Origin: Pseudomonas campi
Lineage (GTDB): Bacteria; Pseudomonadota; Gammaproteobacteria; Pseudomonadales; Pseudomonadaceae
Direction: 5' to 3'
Assembly (NCBI RefSeq): GCF_013200955.2
Contig: NZ_CP053697.2
Span: forward strand, 1 to 64,000
Length of the DNA stretch: 64,000 nt
Below the pieces are notes generated by a model, which was given only the letters and a program-made list of their open reading frames with translations, did no database searches and was not told where the DNA came from. The first letter of the stretch is position 1. Each line of letters opens with the position of its first letter. Below, in pieces: positions 36,934 through 45,693 of this stretch. Both the position numbers and the translations under genes were made by a program.

Positions 36934-37902
36934 ATGCTGACGAATATCCCGACCCATCTGATCACTGGCCCACTGGGTGCCGGCAAGACCAGCCTGATCC
37001 GCCACCTGCTGACGCAGAAGCCGGCGGATGAGCGCTGGGCGGTGCTGATCAACGAGTTCGGCCAGATCGGCCTGGATGCCGCGCTGCTGACCACAGCGGC
37101 CGATGGCATCAGCCTAGCTGAGGTGGCCGGCGGCTGTCTGTGCTGCGTCAACGGTGCGCCGTTCCAGGTCGGCCTGGGTCGCCTGTTGCGTCAGGCGCGG
37201 CCGCATCGTTTGTTGATCGAGCCTTCGGGTCTGGGCCATCCCGCCGAGCTGATGCAGCAACTGCGCGAGTTGCCCTGGCGCGATGTGCTGGCCCTGCAGC
37301 CGCCGGTGATGGTGCTGGACGCCGCCGCGCTGGCCGCCGGTGAGCCGCTGCCGGCGGCGCAGCAGGATGCCCTGGGCAGCATGGGCCTGCTGCTGCTGAA
37401 CAAGGCCGAAGCGCTGGGCGAAGCCGCCCGTGAGCAACTGCGTGGGCAGTTGCCTGCACTACCCATGCTCTGGACCAGTCAGGGGCAGCTGGATTTCAGC
37501 GCCTTGCCCGGTCATGCGAGCCGGGCGGGTCAGGCAGCTGAGGCTGTGGCTTTGCCCCAGGGTCAGGCGCCCGTCGCGGCGCTATGGCGTGATGCCGGCG
37601 AGCCGATCTGCCAGATCCAGCAACAGGCCGAGGGCTGGAGCATCGGCTGGCGCTGGCATCCGAGCCAGCGCTTCGAGCTGCTGCGTGTGCAGCAGTGGCT
37701 GGGCGGCCTGCCCTGGCGGCGGGCCAAGCTGGTGCTGCAGAGCAACGCCGGCTGGCTGTCCGCCAACGCCCTGCACGGCCAGGCGCTGCACTGGCAGAGC
37801 AGCGAGTGGCGCAAGGATTCGCGGCTGGAGCTGATCTTCAGCGAAGCGCAGAACGCCGCCGAGCTGCAGCGCGGCATGCGCGCCTGCCGGCTCAGCGACT
37901 GA
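36934..37902 (+). CDS. CobW/COG0523 family GTPase
   Basis: A 322-residue GTPase of the same superfamily as ZigA but a different subgroup. Walker A GPLGAGKTS (12-20), CxCC motif CLCC (68-71), and NKAEAL as the G4 motif. A C-terminal CobW_C domain is present but shorter than in ZigA. The ATG at 36934 follows GGGCC and no strong RBS. No His-rich metal tail is visible. It likely handles a metal, perhaps zinc, given its neighbour. The 3' end overlaps the convergent next gene by 11 bases. Confidence 0.85.
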   Translation: MLTNIPTHLITGPLGAGKTSLIRHLLTQKPADERWAVLINEFGQIGLDAALLTTAADGISLAEVAGGCLCCVNGAPFQVGLGRLLRQARPHRLLIEPSGLGHPAELMQQLRELPWRDVLALQPPVMVLDAAALAAGEPLPAAQQDALGSMGLLLLNKAEALGEAAREQLRGQLPALPMLWTSQGQLDFSALPGHASRAGQAAEAVALPQGQAPVAALWRDAGEPICQIQQQAEGWSIGWRWHPSQRFELLRVQQWLGGLPWRRAKLVLQSNAGWLSANALHGQALHWQSSEWRKDSRLELIFSEAQNAAELQRGMRACRLSD

Positions 37903-38683
37903 CGCTGGCCCCGCTCTCGGCCCTGGCCAGCGGCAACCTGGCGATGGCTTCGATGATCCGCGCGCCGTAGCGATTGACCAGCGACGGAATCGCCGAGCTT
38001 TGATAGTTGCGCAGCGACGGTTCGATATAGCGCCATTTGGAGTCGATTTCGCCGAGCAGGCGCTGGTATTCGTGGCTCTGTGGCGTGGCGGGTAGCAATG
38101 TCTTGAGCGCTCCGTCGAACTCCTCGGTCAGCTGGTCGATTGCTGGCAGATCACCACCCAGGCTGTTGGCGCCGACGTTGTAGGCGATGTAATGGGTGGT
38201 GATTTGCTGCAGCAGAAGTTCCAGATTGCGGCCGCGCTGCGTCAGGTCATCCGGGATGGGCAAGGGCGGCTGATCCAGTCTGTTGGCGAGGGCATCGCAC
38301 TGCGTCATCAGCTGGCCATTGAGACGAATCAGCTCGGCGATTGCACTGCCATCCGGATCCTCCTGCTGTTGCAGCCGGCGATTCAGCTCGCCGAGCAGGT
38401 TGGCATAGCTGTGCCAGGGCTGGCGGATAGCGCTCACATCGCTGCTTTCGGCGAGCAGGGCCAGCTGCACGTCGGCCAGCGCCATGCGCCGTTCCAGCGA
38501 GCGGCTATGGGCCGGGTCGGCATCGATTCCATAGAGCAGGTAGAAGTCGCCAAGCGAGCCCAGCACGGCCAGGCGCAACTGGTGCAGGTGGGCGGGCGCG
38601 GCGTCTGTGCGGTTGGCGCTGGCGGGGTTACAGAACAGCGCCAGGCAGATGCTCAGGAGCAGGCTGAGGAGGGGTTGCGGCAT
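37892..38683 (-). CDS. Periplasmic helical protein of unknown function
   Basis: A 263-residue protein with a signal peptide (MPQPLLSLLLSICLALFCNPASA) and an all-helical mature part (HQLRLAVLGSLGDFYLLYGID, LLQQITTHYIAYNVGANSLGG) reminiscent of four-helix sensor modules, though no signalling domain follows. GGAG lies 5 bases before the ATG at 38683; the longer open frame has no RBS. I cannot assign a family with confidence. It is convergent with the CobW gene. Confidence 0.72.
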   Translation of the reverse strand: MPQPLLSLLLSICLALFCNPASANRTDAAPAHLHQLRLAVLGSLGDFYLLYGIDADPAHSRSLERRMALADVQLALLAESSDVSAIRQPWHSYANLLGELNRRLQQQEDPDGSAIAELIRLNGQLMTQCDALANRLDQPPLPIPDDLTQRGRNLELLLQQITTHYIAYNVGANSLGGDLPAIDQLTEEFDGALKTLLPATPQSHEYQRLLGEIDSKWRYIEPSLRNYQSSAIPSLVNRYGARIIEAIARLPLARAESGASVSR

Positions 38684-38757
38684 ACGGACTCCGGGGCGCG
38701 CCCGGTCGACGGCCGCGAACGGATCGAGCCGGGTGCAGGTGGGCAGATAAGGGGGAA

Positions 38758-38781
38758 GCGGGCAGCGCCGGGGCTGCCCGC
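38758..38781 (-). terminator. Terminator hairpin after the PHA depolymerase gene
   Basis: A perfect 9-bp stem GCGGGCAGC / GCTGCCCGC (38758-38766 and 38773-38781), six-base loop, 10 bases beyond the stop of the depolymerase at 38791. On the minus strand the tail is TTCCCCCTT, so the U-tract is weak. Confidence 0.6.
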
Positions 38782-38790
38782 AAGCAGCCG

Positions 38791-39642
38791 TCAGGGGTGG
38801 CCGTTGAACCAGGCGAGAATCTTGCCGGGCGAGCCAGCGAACCATTCATGACCGCCCAGGGGCTCGGTGTGACGCGCGGTTTCGATGCCGTGGTAGAGCA
38901 GGCGCTCGTAGTACAGATCCATGCTCCACCATGGCACCGCGATGTCGACGAAGCCATGCAGAAAGTAGGTCGGCGGATGGTCGGCCGGCAGCTCGTTGGG
39001 CACTACGCACAGCGGGCCGCCGCAGGTGGCGTAGGAGCCGGACTGGATGGCCAGGGCCTTGAACTTGCCGGGGAAGGACACCGCCATGCGGCTGGTGTTG
39101 TAGCCGCCGCTGGAAATCCCGGTGGCGTATTGGCGCTGCCTGTTCAGCGGGCCGAAATGGCCGCTGGCGATAGCGTCGAACACGTTGCCGAGGAAGTCGT
39201 AGTCGGTGCTGGTCTCATAGGCCTGGGCCAGGCCGGGGAGGTTGGTTTGCCAGAACAGATCGGCCGGGGCGCTGGGCGCGATCACCGCATAGCCGTTGTT
39301 CAGCAGGGTCTGCACCAGCTTGCCTTCGTAGAAACCACCGAACGGCTGGTTGCTGTAGTAGGTGAAGTTATCCAGCGGGAAGAACGAGCCCTGGTAGATC
39401 AGCACCGTCGGCCAGCCGCCGGCGGGTGGGGTGCCGAGGGGTGTCTGGTAGATCACCTTGCGCTGACCGACCAGGCCGGAGTCGATCCAGGTGGACTGGT
39501 AGCTGCAGCTGACCTTGGCCGGTAGCAGCAGGCTCTTCTTGCGTTCGCTGCAGCGCGAGTCGGCCGCAGCCGTGTCGTGTAGCAGGCTGGCCAGAAGCAG
39601 GACGAACAAGGGGGTAAAACGGCGAAAGCGGGCAGTGTGCAT
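38791..39642 (-). CDS. Extracellular mcl-PHA depolymerase paralogue 1
   Basis: A 283-residue secreted alpha/beta hydrolase with a signal peptide (ends about residue 27). It resembles the medium-chain-length polyhydroxyalkanoate depolymerases of P. fluorescens GK13 and P. alcaligenes in length and lipase box: GISSGG (175-180, nucleophile likely Ser178) in RQYATGISSGGYNTSRMA. The other triad residues are visible as Asp in HGFVDIAVPW and His in LGGHEWFAGSPGKI. Cys residues in DSRCSE, VSCSYQ, ATCGGPLC suggest disulfides. It releases hydroxyalkanoic acids from external polyester (family knowledge); activity of this copy is inferred. It is a tandem paralogue of the gene at 39838, with its own promoter region carrying TTCCGATTCCG. 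Confidence 0.82.
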   Translation of the reverse strand: MHTARFRRFTPLFVLLLASLLHDTAAADSRCSERKKSLLLPAKVSCSYQSTWIDSGLVGQRKVIYQTPLGTPPAGGWPTVLIYQGSFFPLDNFTYYSNQPFGGFYEGKLVQTLLNNGYAVIAPSAPADLFWQTNLPGLAQAYETSTDYDFLGNVFDAIASGHFGPLNRQRQYATGISSGGYNTSRMAVSFPGKFKALAIQSGSYATCGGPLCVVPNELPADHPPTYFLHGFVDIAVPWWSMDLYYERLLYHGIETARHTEPLGGHEWFAGSPGKILAWFNGHP

Positions 39643-39688
39643 GGCAGTATTTCTCCGTTGTTATTATGTACCGCACTTTTAATAGAAA

Positions 39689-39705
39689 CCGGAATTCCGA
39701 TTCCG
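39689..39705. promoter_or_regulatory. CGGAATTCCG-ATTCCG motif upstream of depolymerase 1
   Basis: The palindrome CGGAATTCCG (39690-39699) runs into ATTCCG. The 11-base core TTCCGATTCCG (39695-39705) recurs at 40865-40875 before the DUF1302 gene. It lies about 50 bases upstream of the depolymerase start. A shared regulator is a reasonable inference. Confidence 0.45.
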
Positions 39706-39837
39706 TCAAGTGGCTGAAGGCCACGGAGCGCGGGGCCTGTACGGATAACGGTTCAGTTTCTTCGGGGAAGTCGGCGAGCTAGAGCGCTCGCCAAAGAGAT
39801 CGAGAAATCCGCCTGGAGAGGGCTGGCGACCAGCGGT

Positions 39838-40674
39838 TCAGGGATGCTGGTTGAACCAGTTGAGTATCTGTCCCGGACTGCTGGCGAACCAGGTATGGCC
39901 GCCGCTGGGTTCGCTATACAGCGCGGTTTTCAGGCCCTGGTAGAGCATACGGTCGTGGTACGGCTGCATGCTGGTCCAGGGCACGATCCAGTCCGCCTGG
40001 CCATGCACGAACAGGGTGGGCGGATGATCGGCCGGCAATGCCGGCACTTCGCAGCGCACCCCGACGCAGGTGGCATAGGACGCCGACTGGATGGCCAGCG
40101 CCTTGAACTTGCCAGGGAAGGAGATGGCCATGCGGCTGGTGTTGTAGCCACCGCTGGACATGCCACCGGCGTATTGGCGCTGCTTGTTCAGTGGGCCGAA
40201 CTTGCCAGTGGCGATGGCCGTGAACAGGTTGTTGAAGAACAGGTAGTCGTTACTTTGCTGGTAGTTGCTGGCGTACTCGGGGGCATTGGTCTGCCAGGCA
40301 TCTTTGGCCGTCAGGGCGTTGGGGGCGACGACCGCATAGCCGCTGTCCAACAAGGCCTTTACCAGCTTGCCCTGATAATAGGCGCCGTAGGGCATGTCGC
40401 TGCGGTAGCTGAAGCTGTTCACCGTGGCCAGGGAGCCGTGGTACAGCAGCGCCACCGGCCAACCACCTGCCGGTGCCTTGCCGGTCGGGATTTGATAGAC
40501 CACCTTGCGCTTGCCGGCGCTGCCGGAATCGATCGAGAGAGTCTTGTAGCTGCAGATGAGGGTGGCCGGTTGGCTGAGGGTGTTATCGCTGCAGCGCGAC
40601 TCGGCTAGGGCTGTCGTGCCGGCCAGCATCAGGGCGGCGGTGAGAAGAGGACGAGCGAGATAGGCAGTCGGCAT
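39838..40674 (-). CDS. phaZ: Extracellular mcl-PHA depolymerase paralogue 2
   Basis: A 278-residue secreted hydrolase, the exact length of the P. fluorescens GK13 mcl-PHA depolymerase (recalled). Signal peptide to about residue 24. Lipase box GMSSGG (171-176) with the likely nucleophile Ser174; GK13 has Ser172. Asp is seen in GQADWIVPW and His in SGGHTWFASSPGQI. It is highly similar to the gene at 38791 along its whole length (RQYA-G-SSGGYNTSRMA-SFPGKFKALAIQS is shared). The ATG at 40674 gives a proper signal peptide; the longer open frame does not. The two genes are in the same direction but are separated by 195 bases. Confidence 0.85.
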   Translation of the reverse strand: MPTAYLARPLLTAALMLAGTTALAESRCSDNTLSQPATLICSYKTLSIDSGSAGKRKVVYQIPTGKAPAGGWPVALLYHGSLATVNSFSYRSDMPYGAYYQGKLVKALLDSGYAVVAPNALTAKDAWQTNAPEYASNYQQSNDYLFFNNLFTAIATGKFGPLNKQRQYAGGMSSGGYNTSRMAISFPGKFKALAIQSASYATCVGVRCEVPALPADHPPTLFVHGQADWIVPWTSMQPYHDRMLYQGLKTALYSEPSGGHTWFASSPGQILNWFNQHP

Positions 40675-40852
40675 ACAGCTGCTCCTGCTTTCTGTGAGTG
40701 GCAAGGCAGTAGACGCCGGCTTTTGCGGAAATGCTCGTTTTATTGGCGCCATTTTTACGTCATGCGATGGCTGGCACAGCTAAGTGGCAAAGGCGGTGGC
40801 AAAAAAATAACGAGGTGGTCTTGCCAGAGTCCGGTGGCAGAGCTAAATTGAT

Positions 40853-40875
40853 TCGGAACCGATGTTCCGATTCCG
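40853..40875. promoter_or_regulatory. Inverted repeat before the DUF1302 gene
   Basis: TCGGAAC (40853-40859) and GTTCCGA (40864-40870) form a perfect 7-bp dyad with a 4-base spacer, continuing into TTCCG so that TTCCGATTCCG (40865-40875) matches the site at 39695-39705. It is 26 bases upstream of the GTG start and could overlap the promoter. Confidence 0.5.
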
Positions 40876-40900
40876 ATAAAAACAACAGCTGGAGGTCATC

Positions 40901-42664
40901 GTGACTTACCAAGGAAAGGGTTTTGCACTTGCTGGTCTGGCATTGCTCGGCACGCTGCCCATAGGAGTGGCGCAGGCGTTTCAGGTGCGTTCGGGTGACT
41001 GGACCACGTCTCTCGATACCACGTTGTCCTACGGCGTCAGCTACCGCATGGAAGATCAGGACAACAAGCTGATCGCCCGCGCCAATGGCGGCAAGGGCAA
41101 CAATGCCGGGCTGATCAACTCGGACGACGGCAACCTCAACTTCCGCAAGGGCGAACTGTTCTCCGAAGTGGTCAAGGCGGTGTCCGAGCTGGACCTGCGC
41201 TACCAAGATCGCTACGGCGTGTTCGTCCGCGGCCGCACCTTCTATGACTTCGAGCTGGAAGACGACCAGCGCCGCCATCGCGAGATCAGCAATGACGGCC
41301 TGGAAGAGGCCGGCTCCAGCGCCGATCTGCTCGATGCCTTCGTCTACGGCAGCTGGACGGTCAACGAGCGTGACCTCAATGCCCGTCTCGGCCGCCAGGT
41401 GATCAACTGGGGCGAGGGCCTGTACTACCAGAACGGCATCGGCGCCACCAACCCGGTGGACATCAATGCCCTGCGCGCGCCCGGTTCGGAAGTGAAGGAG
41501 GCCTACATGCCGACCTTCATGGTTTCCGGCTCCTTTGAACTGCGCGACAACCTCACACTGGAAGGCTACTGGCAGCCGGGCTGGGCCTGGGAAGCGTCGA
41601 AGATCGACCCCTGCGGTACCTACTATTCGACCCTCGATGTCCTCGGTGAAGGCTGCGACTACCTGTCCGCCTCGCCTCTGCAGGAGGCGGCAACCGGGCT
41701 GGTCGGCGAGCCACTGGCGTTCGATAACCCGGCAGCGGCCCAGGCCTATGCCGACAGCCTGCCGCCCGGCTTCGTCAACGATCTACTGCGTGGTTACCTG
41801 CCGAGCACCTTCATTCAGCGTGGCAAGGACATCGACGGCGACGATTCGGCGCAGTACGGCGCGGCCCTGCGCTGGTATGTGCCGGAGCTGAACGACACCG
41901 AGCTGGGTTTCTACTACCTGCGTTACAACATGCAGGTGCCGATGATCGGCTTGACGGTTGGTCAGCCGGTGACCCTGCCGGGCGCCGGCGTGCTGCCCGA
42001 TGCCAGCAGCTCGCGCTACTACGCCGAGTACCTGGAGAAGCGTGACCTGTTCGGCATCAGCTTCAACACCTCGATTGGTGGTGACAGCATCTTCAATGGC
42101 CTGTCGCTGGCCGGTGAGCTGAGCTACCGGCCGGATACACCGATCGCCCTCGGTCTCAACGAATACCTGCCGGATGCCCTGCTCGGCAGCCTCAGTGGGT
42201 TGCCGGTGGGCAGCAAGCTGGATGGCTACCGCGAGAAGGACATGTACCAGGCCTCGCTGGTGGGTATCTACAACTTCAACGGGGTGCTTGGCTCCGACTC
42301 GGCAACCCTGTTCTCCGAGCTGGTCGCCAGCCGCGTGCAGGGGCTGGAGTCGGATGTCGACTACTACGAAGCCACCAGCAGCGCCTACGGCGGCCAGGTC
42401 AGTCTGCAGCTGACCTACACCAACGTGTTCAACCTGGTGAACCTGGTGCCCAACGTCAGCTACCAGTACAGCATCAACGGCGTCGCCCCCCAGCTCACCA
42501 ACGGCCTGGATGAAGAGGCGCAGAGTTACTCGCTGGGTCTCGATGCGATCTACAAGGAGTCCTTCACTGTCGGCGCCAAGTACGTCGACTACAGCGGCGG
42601 CGGTCTATCGAACAAGCGTACCGACCGCGACTTCCTTAGCTTCAACGTCAAATACAGCTTCTGA
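40901..42664 (+). CDS. DUF1302 outer-membrane-type protein
   Basis: A 587-residue protein with a signal peptide (LAGLALLGTLPIGVAQA) and the DUF1302 pattern: FQVRSGDWTTSLDTTLSYGVSYRM at the mature N-terminus, LGRQVINWGEGLYY, and alternating beta strands ending in a Phe (FLSFNVKYSF), typical of an outer-membrane barrel. Start is GTG at 40901 with GGAGG 5 bases before it. DUF1302 proteins nearly always pair with a DUF1329 protein, as here, and occur near systems for hydrophobic substrates such as steroids, aromatics or long-chain esters. Transport role inferred. Confidence 0.85.
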   Translation: MTYQGKGFALAGLALLGTLPIGVAQAFQVRSGDWTTSLDTTLSYGVSYRMEDQDNKLIARANGGKGNNAGLINSDDGNLNFRKGELFSEVVKAVSELDLRYQDRYGVFVRGRTFYDFELEDDQRRHREISNDGLEEAGSSADLLDAFVYGSWTVNERDLNARLGRQVINWGEGLYYQNGIGATNPVDINALRAPGSEVKEAYMPTFMVSGSFELRDNLTLEGYWQPGWAWEASKIDPCGTYYSTLDVLGEGCDYLSASPLQEAATGLVGEPLAFDNPAAAQAYADSLPPGFVNDLLRGYLPSTFIQRGKDIDGDDSAQYGAALRWYVPELNDTELGFYYLRYNMQVPMIGLTVGQPVTLPGAGVLPDASSSRYYAEYLEKRDLFGISFNTSIGGDSIFNGLSLAGELSYRPDTPIALGLNEYLPDALLGSLSGLPVGSKLDGYREKDMYQASLVGIYNFNGVLGSDSATLFSELVASRVQGLESDVDYYEATSSAYGGQVSLQLTYTNVFNLVNLVPNVSYQYSINGVAPQLTNGLDEEAQSYSLGLDAIYKESFTVGAKYVDYSGGGLSNKRTDRDFLSFNVKYSF

Positions 42665-42681
42665 CCAAGGGACGAACCGAC

Positions 42682-44043
42682 ATGTACAAAACAGGATTTC
42701 TCCACACCGGTTTGCTGGCCGCCATGCTCCTGGCCGCTCCCCTGGTACAGGCACAAGTCAGCGCCGAACAGGCCGCGCGCCTGGGTCAGGACCTCACCCC
42801 GCTGGGCGCGGAAAAGGCCGGCAATGCCGCCGGCACCATTCCCGCCTGGGACGGTGGCCTGGCGCCGCGCAGCGATGCCTTCGACCCGGTGGCCGGCTAC
42901 AAGGACCCGTTCGCCGCCGACCAGCCGCTGTTCAGCATCAGCCACGCCAATGTCGCGCAGTACCGGGCACAGCTCAGCCCCGGCCAGCTGGCGATGCTGG
43001 CGCGCTATCCGGACAGCTGGAAACTGCAGGTCTACCCGACCCGCCGCTCGGCCTCCTACCCGGACAAGGTGTATGCAGCGATCAAGGGCAATGCCACCAG
43101 CGCCAAGCTGATCGAGGGCGGCAACGGCATCGCCGACTTCAAGACCGCCACGCCTTTCCCGATTCCACAGTCGGCCCTGGAAGTGCTGTGGAACCACCTG
43201 GTGCGTTACCGTGGCGACAGCGTCAAACGCTACTACGCCCAGGCGGTGCCGCATGCCAGCGGCGACTACTTCATGACCCAGATCGAGGACCTGTTCCTGT
43301 TCAACCAGGATGCCGGCGACGCCAGCAAGGATAACGGCAACGTGCTGTTCTACTTCCGCCAGTCGGTGCTGGCGCCGGCGCGTCTGGCGGGTACCGAACT
43401 GCTGGTCCACGAGACCGTCGACCAGGTCAAGGAACCGCGTCTGGCCTGGCTCTACGCCGCTGGCCAGCGGCGTGTGCGGCGCACGCCGAACGTGGCTTAC
43501 GACTCGCCCGGCACGGCTTCCGAAGGCATGCGCACCACCGACAACTTCGACATGTTCTCCGGCGCACCGGATCGCTACGACTGGAAGCTGGTGGGCAAGG
43601 AAGAGTTGTATGTGCCGTACAACAACTACCGCTTCGCCGCCAAGACCAACAAGTACAGCGACATCGTCAAGGCTGGCCACGTCAACCCTGACCTACTGCG
43701 CTACGAGCTGCACCGCGTCTGGCATGTGCGCGCCACGCTGAAGGCCGGCGAGCGCCACCAGTACAAGCAGCGCGACTTCTATTTCGACGAAGACAGCTAC
43801 CAGATCCTGGTGGTCGACCACTACGACAACCGCGACAACCTCTGGCGCCTTGGCGAGTCCTACACCATCAATATGTATGACCAGCCGCTGATCTGGACCA
43901 AGGGCGATGCGGTATATGACTTGATCGGCGGCCGTTATGTCATTGGCATATTGTCCAATGAAGAGCCGGCGGATCAGTTCGATATTGCCCTTAAACCGAC
44001 GGATTTCACCCCGGCACAATTACGCCGCGACAGTCGACGTTAG
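42682..44043 (+). CDS. DUF1329 periplasmic protein
   Basis: A 453-residue secreted protein (signal peptide MYKTGFLHTGLLAAMLLAAPLVQA) of the DUF1329 family, related to LolA/LolB-type lipid-binding folds. Typical segments: ARLGQDLTPLGAEKAGNAAGTIPAWDGGL near the start, NTLFYFRQSV-like NVLFYFRQSVLAPARLAG, GQRRVRRTPNVAYD, and YEDSYQ-like DEDSYQILVVDHYDNRDNLWR. It begins 17 bases after the DUF1302 gene, so they form an operon. Its stop overlaps the convergent TetR gene by four bases. Confidence 0.87.
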   Translation: MYKTGFLHTGLLAAMLLAAPLVQAQVSAEQAARLGQDLTPLGAEKAGNAAGTIPAWDGGLAPRSDAFDPVAGYKDPFAADQPLFSISHANVAQYRAQLSPGQLAMLARYPDSWKLQVYPTRRSASYPDKVYAAIKGNATSAKLIEGGNGIADFKTATPFPIPQSALEVLWNHLVRYRGDSVKRYYAQAVPHASGDYFMTQIEDLFLFNQDAGDASKDNGNVLFYFRQSVLAPARLAGTELLVHETVDQVKEPRLAWLYAAGQRRVRRTPNVAYDSPGTASEGMRTTDNFDMFSGAPDRYDWKLVGKEELYVPYNNYRFAAKTNKYSDIVKAGHVNPDLLRYELHRVWHVRATLKAGERHQYKQRDFYFDEDSYQILVVDHYDNRDNLWRLGESYTINMYDQPLIWTKGDAVYDLIGGRYVIGILSNEEPADQFDIALKPTDFTPAQLRRDSRR

Positions 44044-44660
44044 ACGTGGGTAACTTCCAGATAATTGCAGATCAGCCGCGAAAGTTCCCCGGGAACAACT
44101 TCCCGGGGGGTCACGCCGAGGCTGCCGACCATGGTGAAGTAGTTCATCCCGGCGAGCAGCATGTGCGCGGCCAGGTCGGCGGCCTGTTCGGGATGCGGGT
44201 GGCCGATATCGCTGCGGCGCGCCAGGGCGATGTGGCAGAAGGTCTGGCCGATGTAGGCGTTGAGCTGGTGGAAGCGCTGGCGGAACTGCAGGTCGGCCGA
44301 ACTACGACGGATCAGGGCGCGAAGCAGGCCTTCACTGCCGTCGAACAGGCGGATCATGCCTTGGATAAGGCCTTCGATCTGCGCCTCGAGGGACAGATCC
44401 TGGCTGCCGAGCTCGGCCACCAGGCTGTCAATGGCCAGCCGGTTTTGCTCGACGAAGCGGTCATGCACGGCGTACAGCAGCATGTCCTTGTCGCCGAGCA
44501 GACGGTAGAAGGTGCCCACCGAGGATTCGGCGAGTTGGGCGACCTGGGAAATACCGGTTTCCTCGAACTGATTGTTCGCCAGCAGTTCGGCGGCGACATT
44601 GAGAAAGCGCTCAAGGGCTTTCTTGCTACGTGCCTGGGTGGGGTTGGTAATGCTGTACAT
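44040..44660 (-). CDS. TetR/AcrR family regulator
   Basis: A 206-residue TetR-type repressor. The N-terminal helix-turn-helix is clear (SKKALERFLNVAAELLANNQFEETGISQVAQLAESSVGTFYRLLGDKDML, in parts), followed by a helical ligand-binding domain. It is convergent with the DUF1302/DUF1329 operon and divergent from the alpha/beta hydrolase at 44839; the intergenic gap holds three spaced TTATCCG motifs that may be its operator. Ligand unknown; a hydrophobic or acyl compound is plausible from context. Confidence 0.88.
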   Translation of the reverse strand: MYSITNPTQARSKKALERFLNVAAELLANNQFEETGISQVAQLAESSVGTFYRLLGDKDMLLYAVHDRFVEQNRLAIDSLVAELGSQDLSLEAQIEGLIQGMIRLFDGSEGLLRALIRRSSADLQFRQRFHQLNAYIGQTFCHIALARRSDIGHPHPEQAADLAAHMLLAGMNYFTMVGSLGVTPREVVPGELSRLICNYLEVTHV

Positions 44661-44721
44661 GATCCATTCTCGAACTGGCGCGGCACGATTCTAGGGGGTT
44701 TGCCGGGGCAAGGCAAATAGC

Positions 44722-44782
44722 CGGATTTATCCGCAACGACAATTAATTAGTTATCCGAGAGTGCAATTTTTTAATTATCCGG
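44722..44782. promoter_or_regulatory. Spaced TTATCCG repeats between tetR and hydrolase
   Basis: TTATCCG occurs at 44727-44733, 44751-44757 and 44776-44782, i.e. at 24-25 base intervals, and the first forms a CGGAT/ATCCG dyad (44722-44733). The array sits in the divergent tetR/hydrolase promoter region and is a good candidate operator. Confidence 0.5.
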
Positions 44783-44838
44783 ACTTCCCGGGTAACGAAC
44801 TTTCTCGGCCATTTATTATTCAAGGGAAGTGCCTGGAT

Positions 44839-45639
44839 ATGGACTATATAAATTTGCCCAGTGGGCGTTTTGCCTATATCAGCGAGGGTCAGGGTGAGGC
44901 GGTGCTGCTGGTGCACGGGCTGGGTTCATCCCTGCTCGACTGGCAACCGCAGATTGAGCATCTGGCGCGTTATTGCCAGGTCTTTGCCCTCGATGTGCGG
45001 GGTCATGGCCAGAGCGAACCGCTGCGCGCACCGGTAAGCATGGCCGAGCTGGCCGCGGATATTGCCGACTTCATTCGCGCCAAGCAGATCCAGCCGTGCA
45101 TCCTGGTCGGCATTTCTATGGGCGGCATGCTGACCTTCCAGCTGCTCGCCGACCAACCGCAGCTGGTGCGCGCCGCGGTAGTGATCAACAGCGCGCCAAG
45201 TTTCATCGTCGACTCCTGGCGCATCCGCCTGCAGGTCTGGTTGCGCCTGGGTCTGGTGCGCCTGTTCGGCCTGCCGGGGCTGGCGCGTATGCTGGCCGGC
45301 AAGCTGTTCCCCAAACCGGAGCAGCAGGCCCTGCGCGAACTGGTGACGCAGCGCATCGCCGGCAACGAGCAGACCTCCTATATGCATGCCATGCGGGCGA
45401 TTCCCGGCTGGTCGAGTTTGCCGGCGGTGCAGGCGGTGGAGACACCCTTGCTGGTGGTGGCCGGCGATCGCGACTACACCCCGCTGGCCTACAAGCAGGC
45501 CTATGTGGCGCAGCTGCGCAACGCCCGCCTGGAGGTGATCGCCGATTCCGGGCATGCCACCCCGCTGGACCAGCCCGAGGCGCTGAATCGGCTATTGGAT
45601 GGCTTTATTGCCGAGCATTCGGCGACTTTACCCGCCTGA
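44839..45639 (+). CDS. Alpha/beta hydrolase
   Basis: A 266-residue alpha/beta hydrolase with oxyanion-hole region LLVHGLGSSLLDWQP, nucleophile elbow GISMGG (Ser about 97), acid in VAGDRDYTPL and His in ADSGHATPLD. No signal peptide, so cytoplasmic. I chose the ATG at 44839 (MDYINLPSGRF), which begins with the first strand of the fold; the open frame from 44761 would run through the TTATCCG repeats. It is divergent from tetR, suggesting coregulation. It may hydrolyse an intracellular ester or lactone, such as hydroxyalkanoate oligomers; substrate unproven. Confidence 0.83.
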   Translation: MDYINLPSGRFAYISEGQGEAVLLVHGLGSSLLDWQPQIEHLARYCQVFALDVRGHGQSEPLRAPVSMAELAADIADFIRAKQIQPCILVGISMGGMLTFQLLADQPQLVRAAVVINSAPSFIVDSWRIRLQVWLRLGLVRLFGLPGLARMLAGKLFPKPEQQALRELVTQRIAGNEQTSYMHAMRAIPGWSSLPAVQAVETPLLVVAGDRDYTPLAYKQAYVAQLRNARLEVIADSGHATPLDQPEALNRLLDGFIAEHSATLPA

Positions 45640-45693
45640 CGCGCTCAAGCGTGCTGGGTACACTAGCCGCAGACTTTCTCTGCGGCCTTCCCC

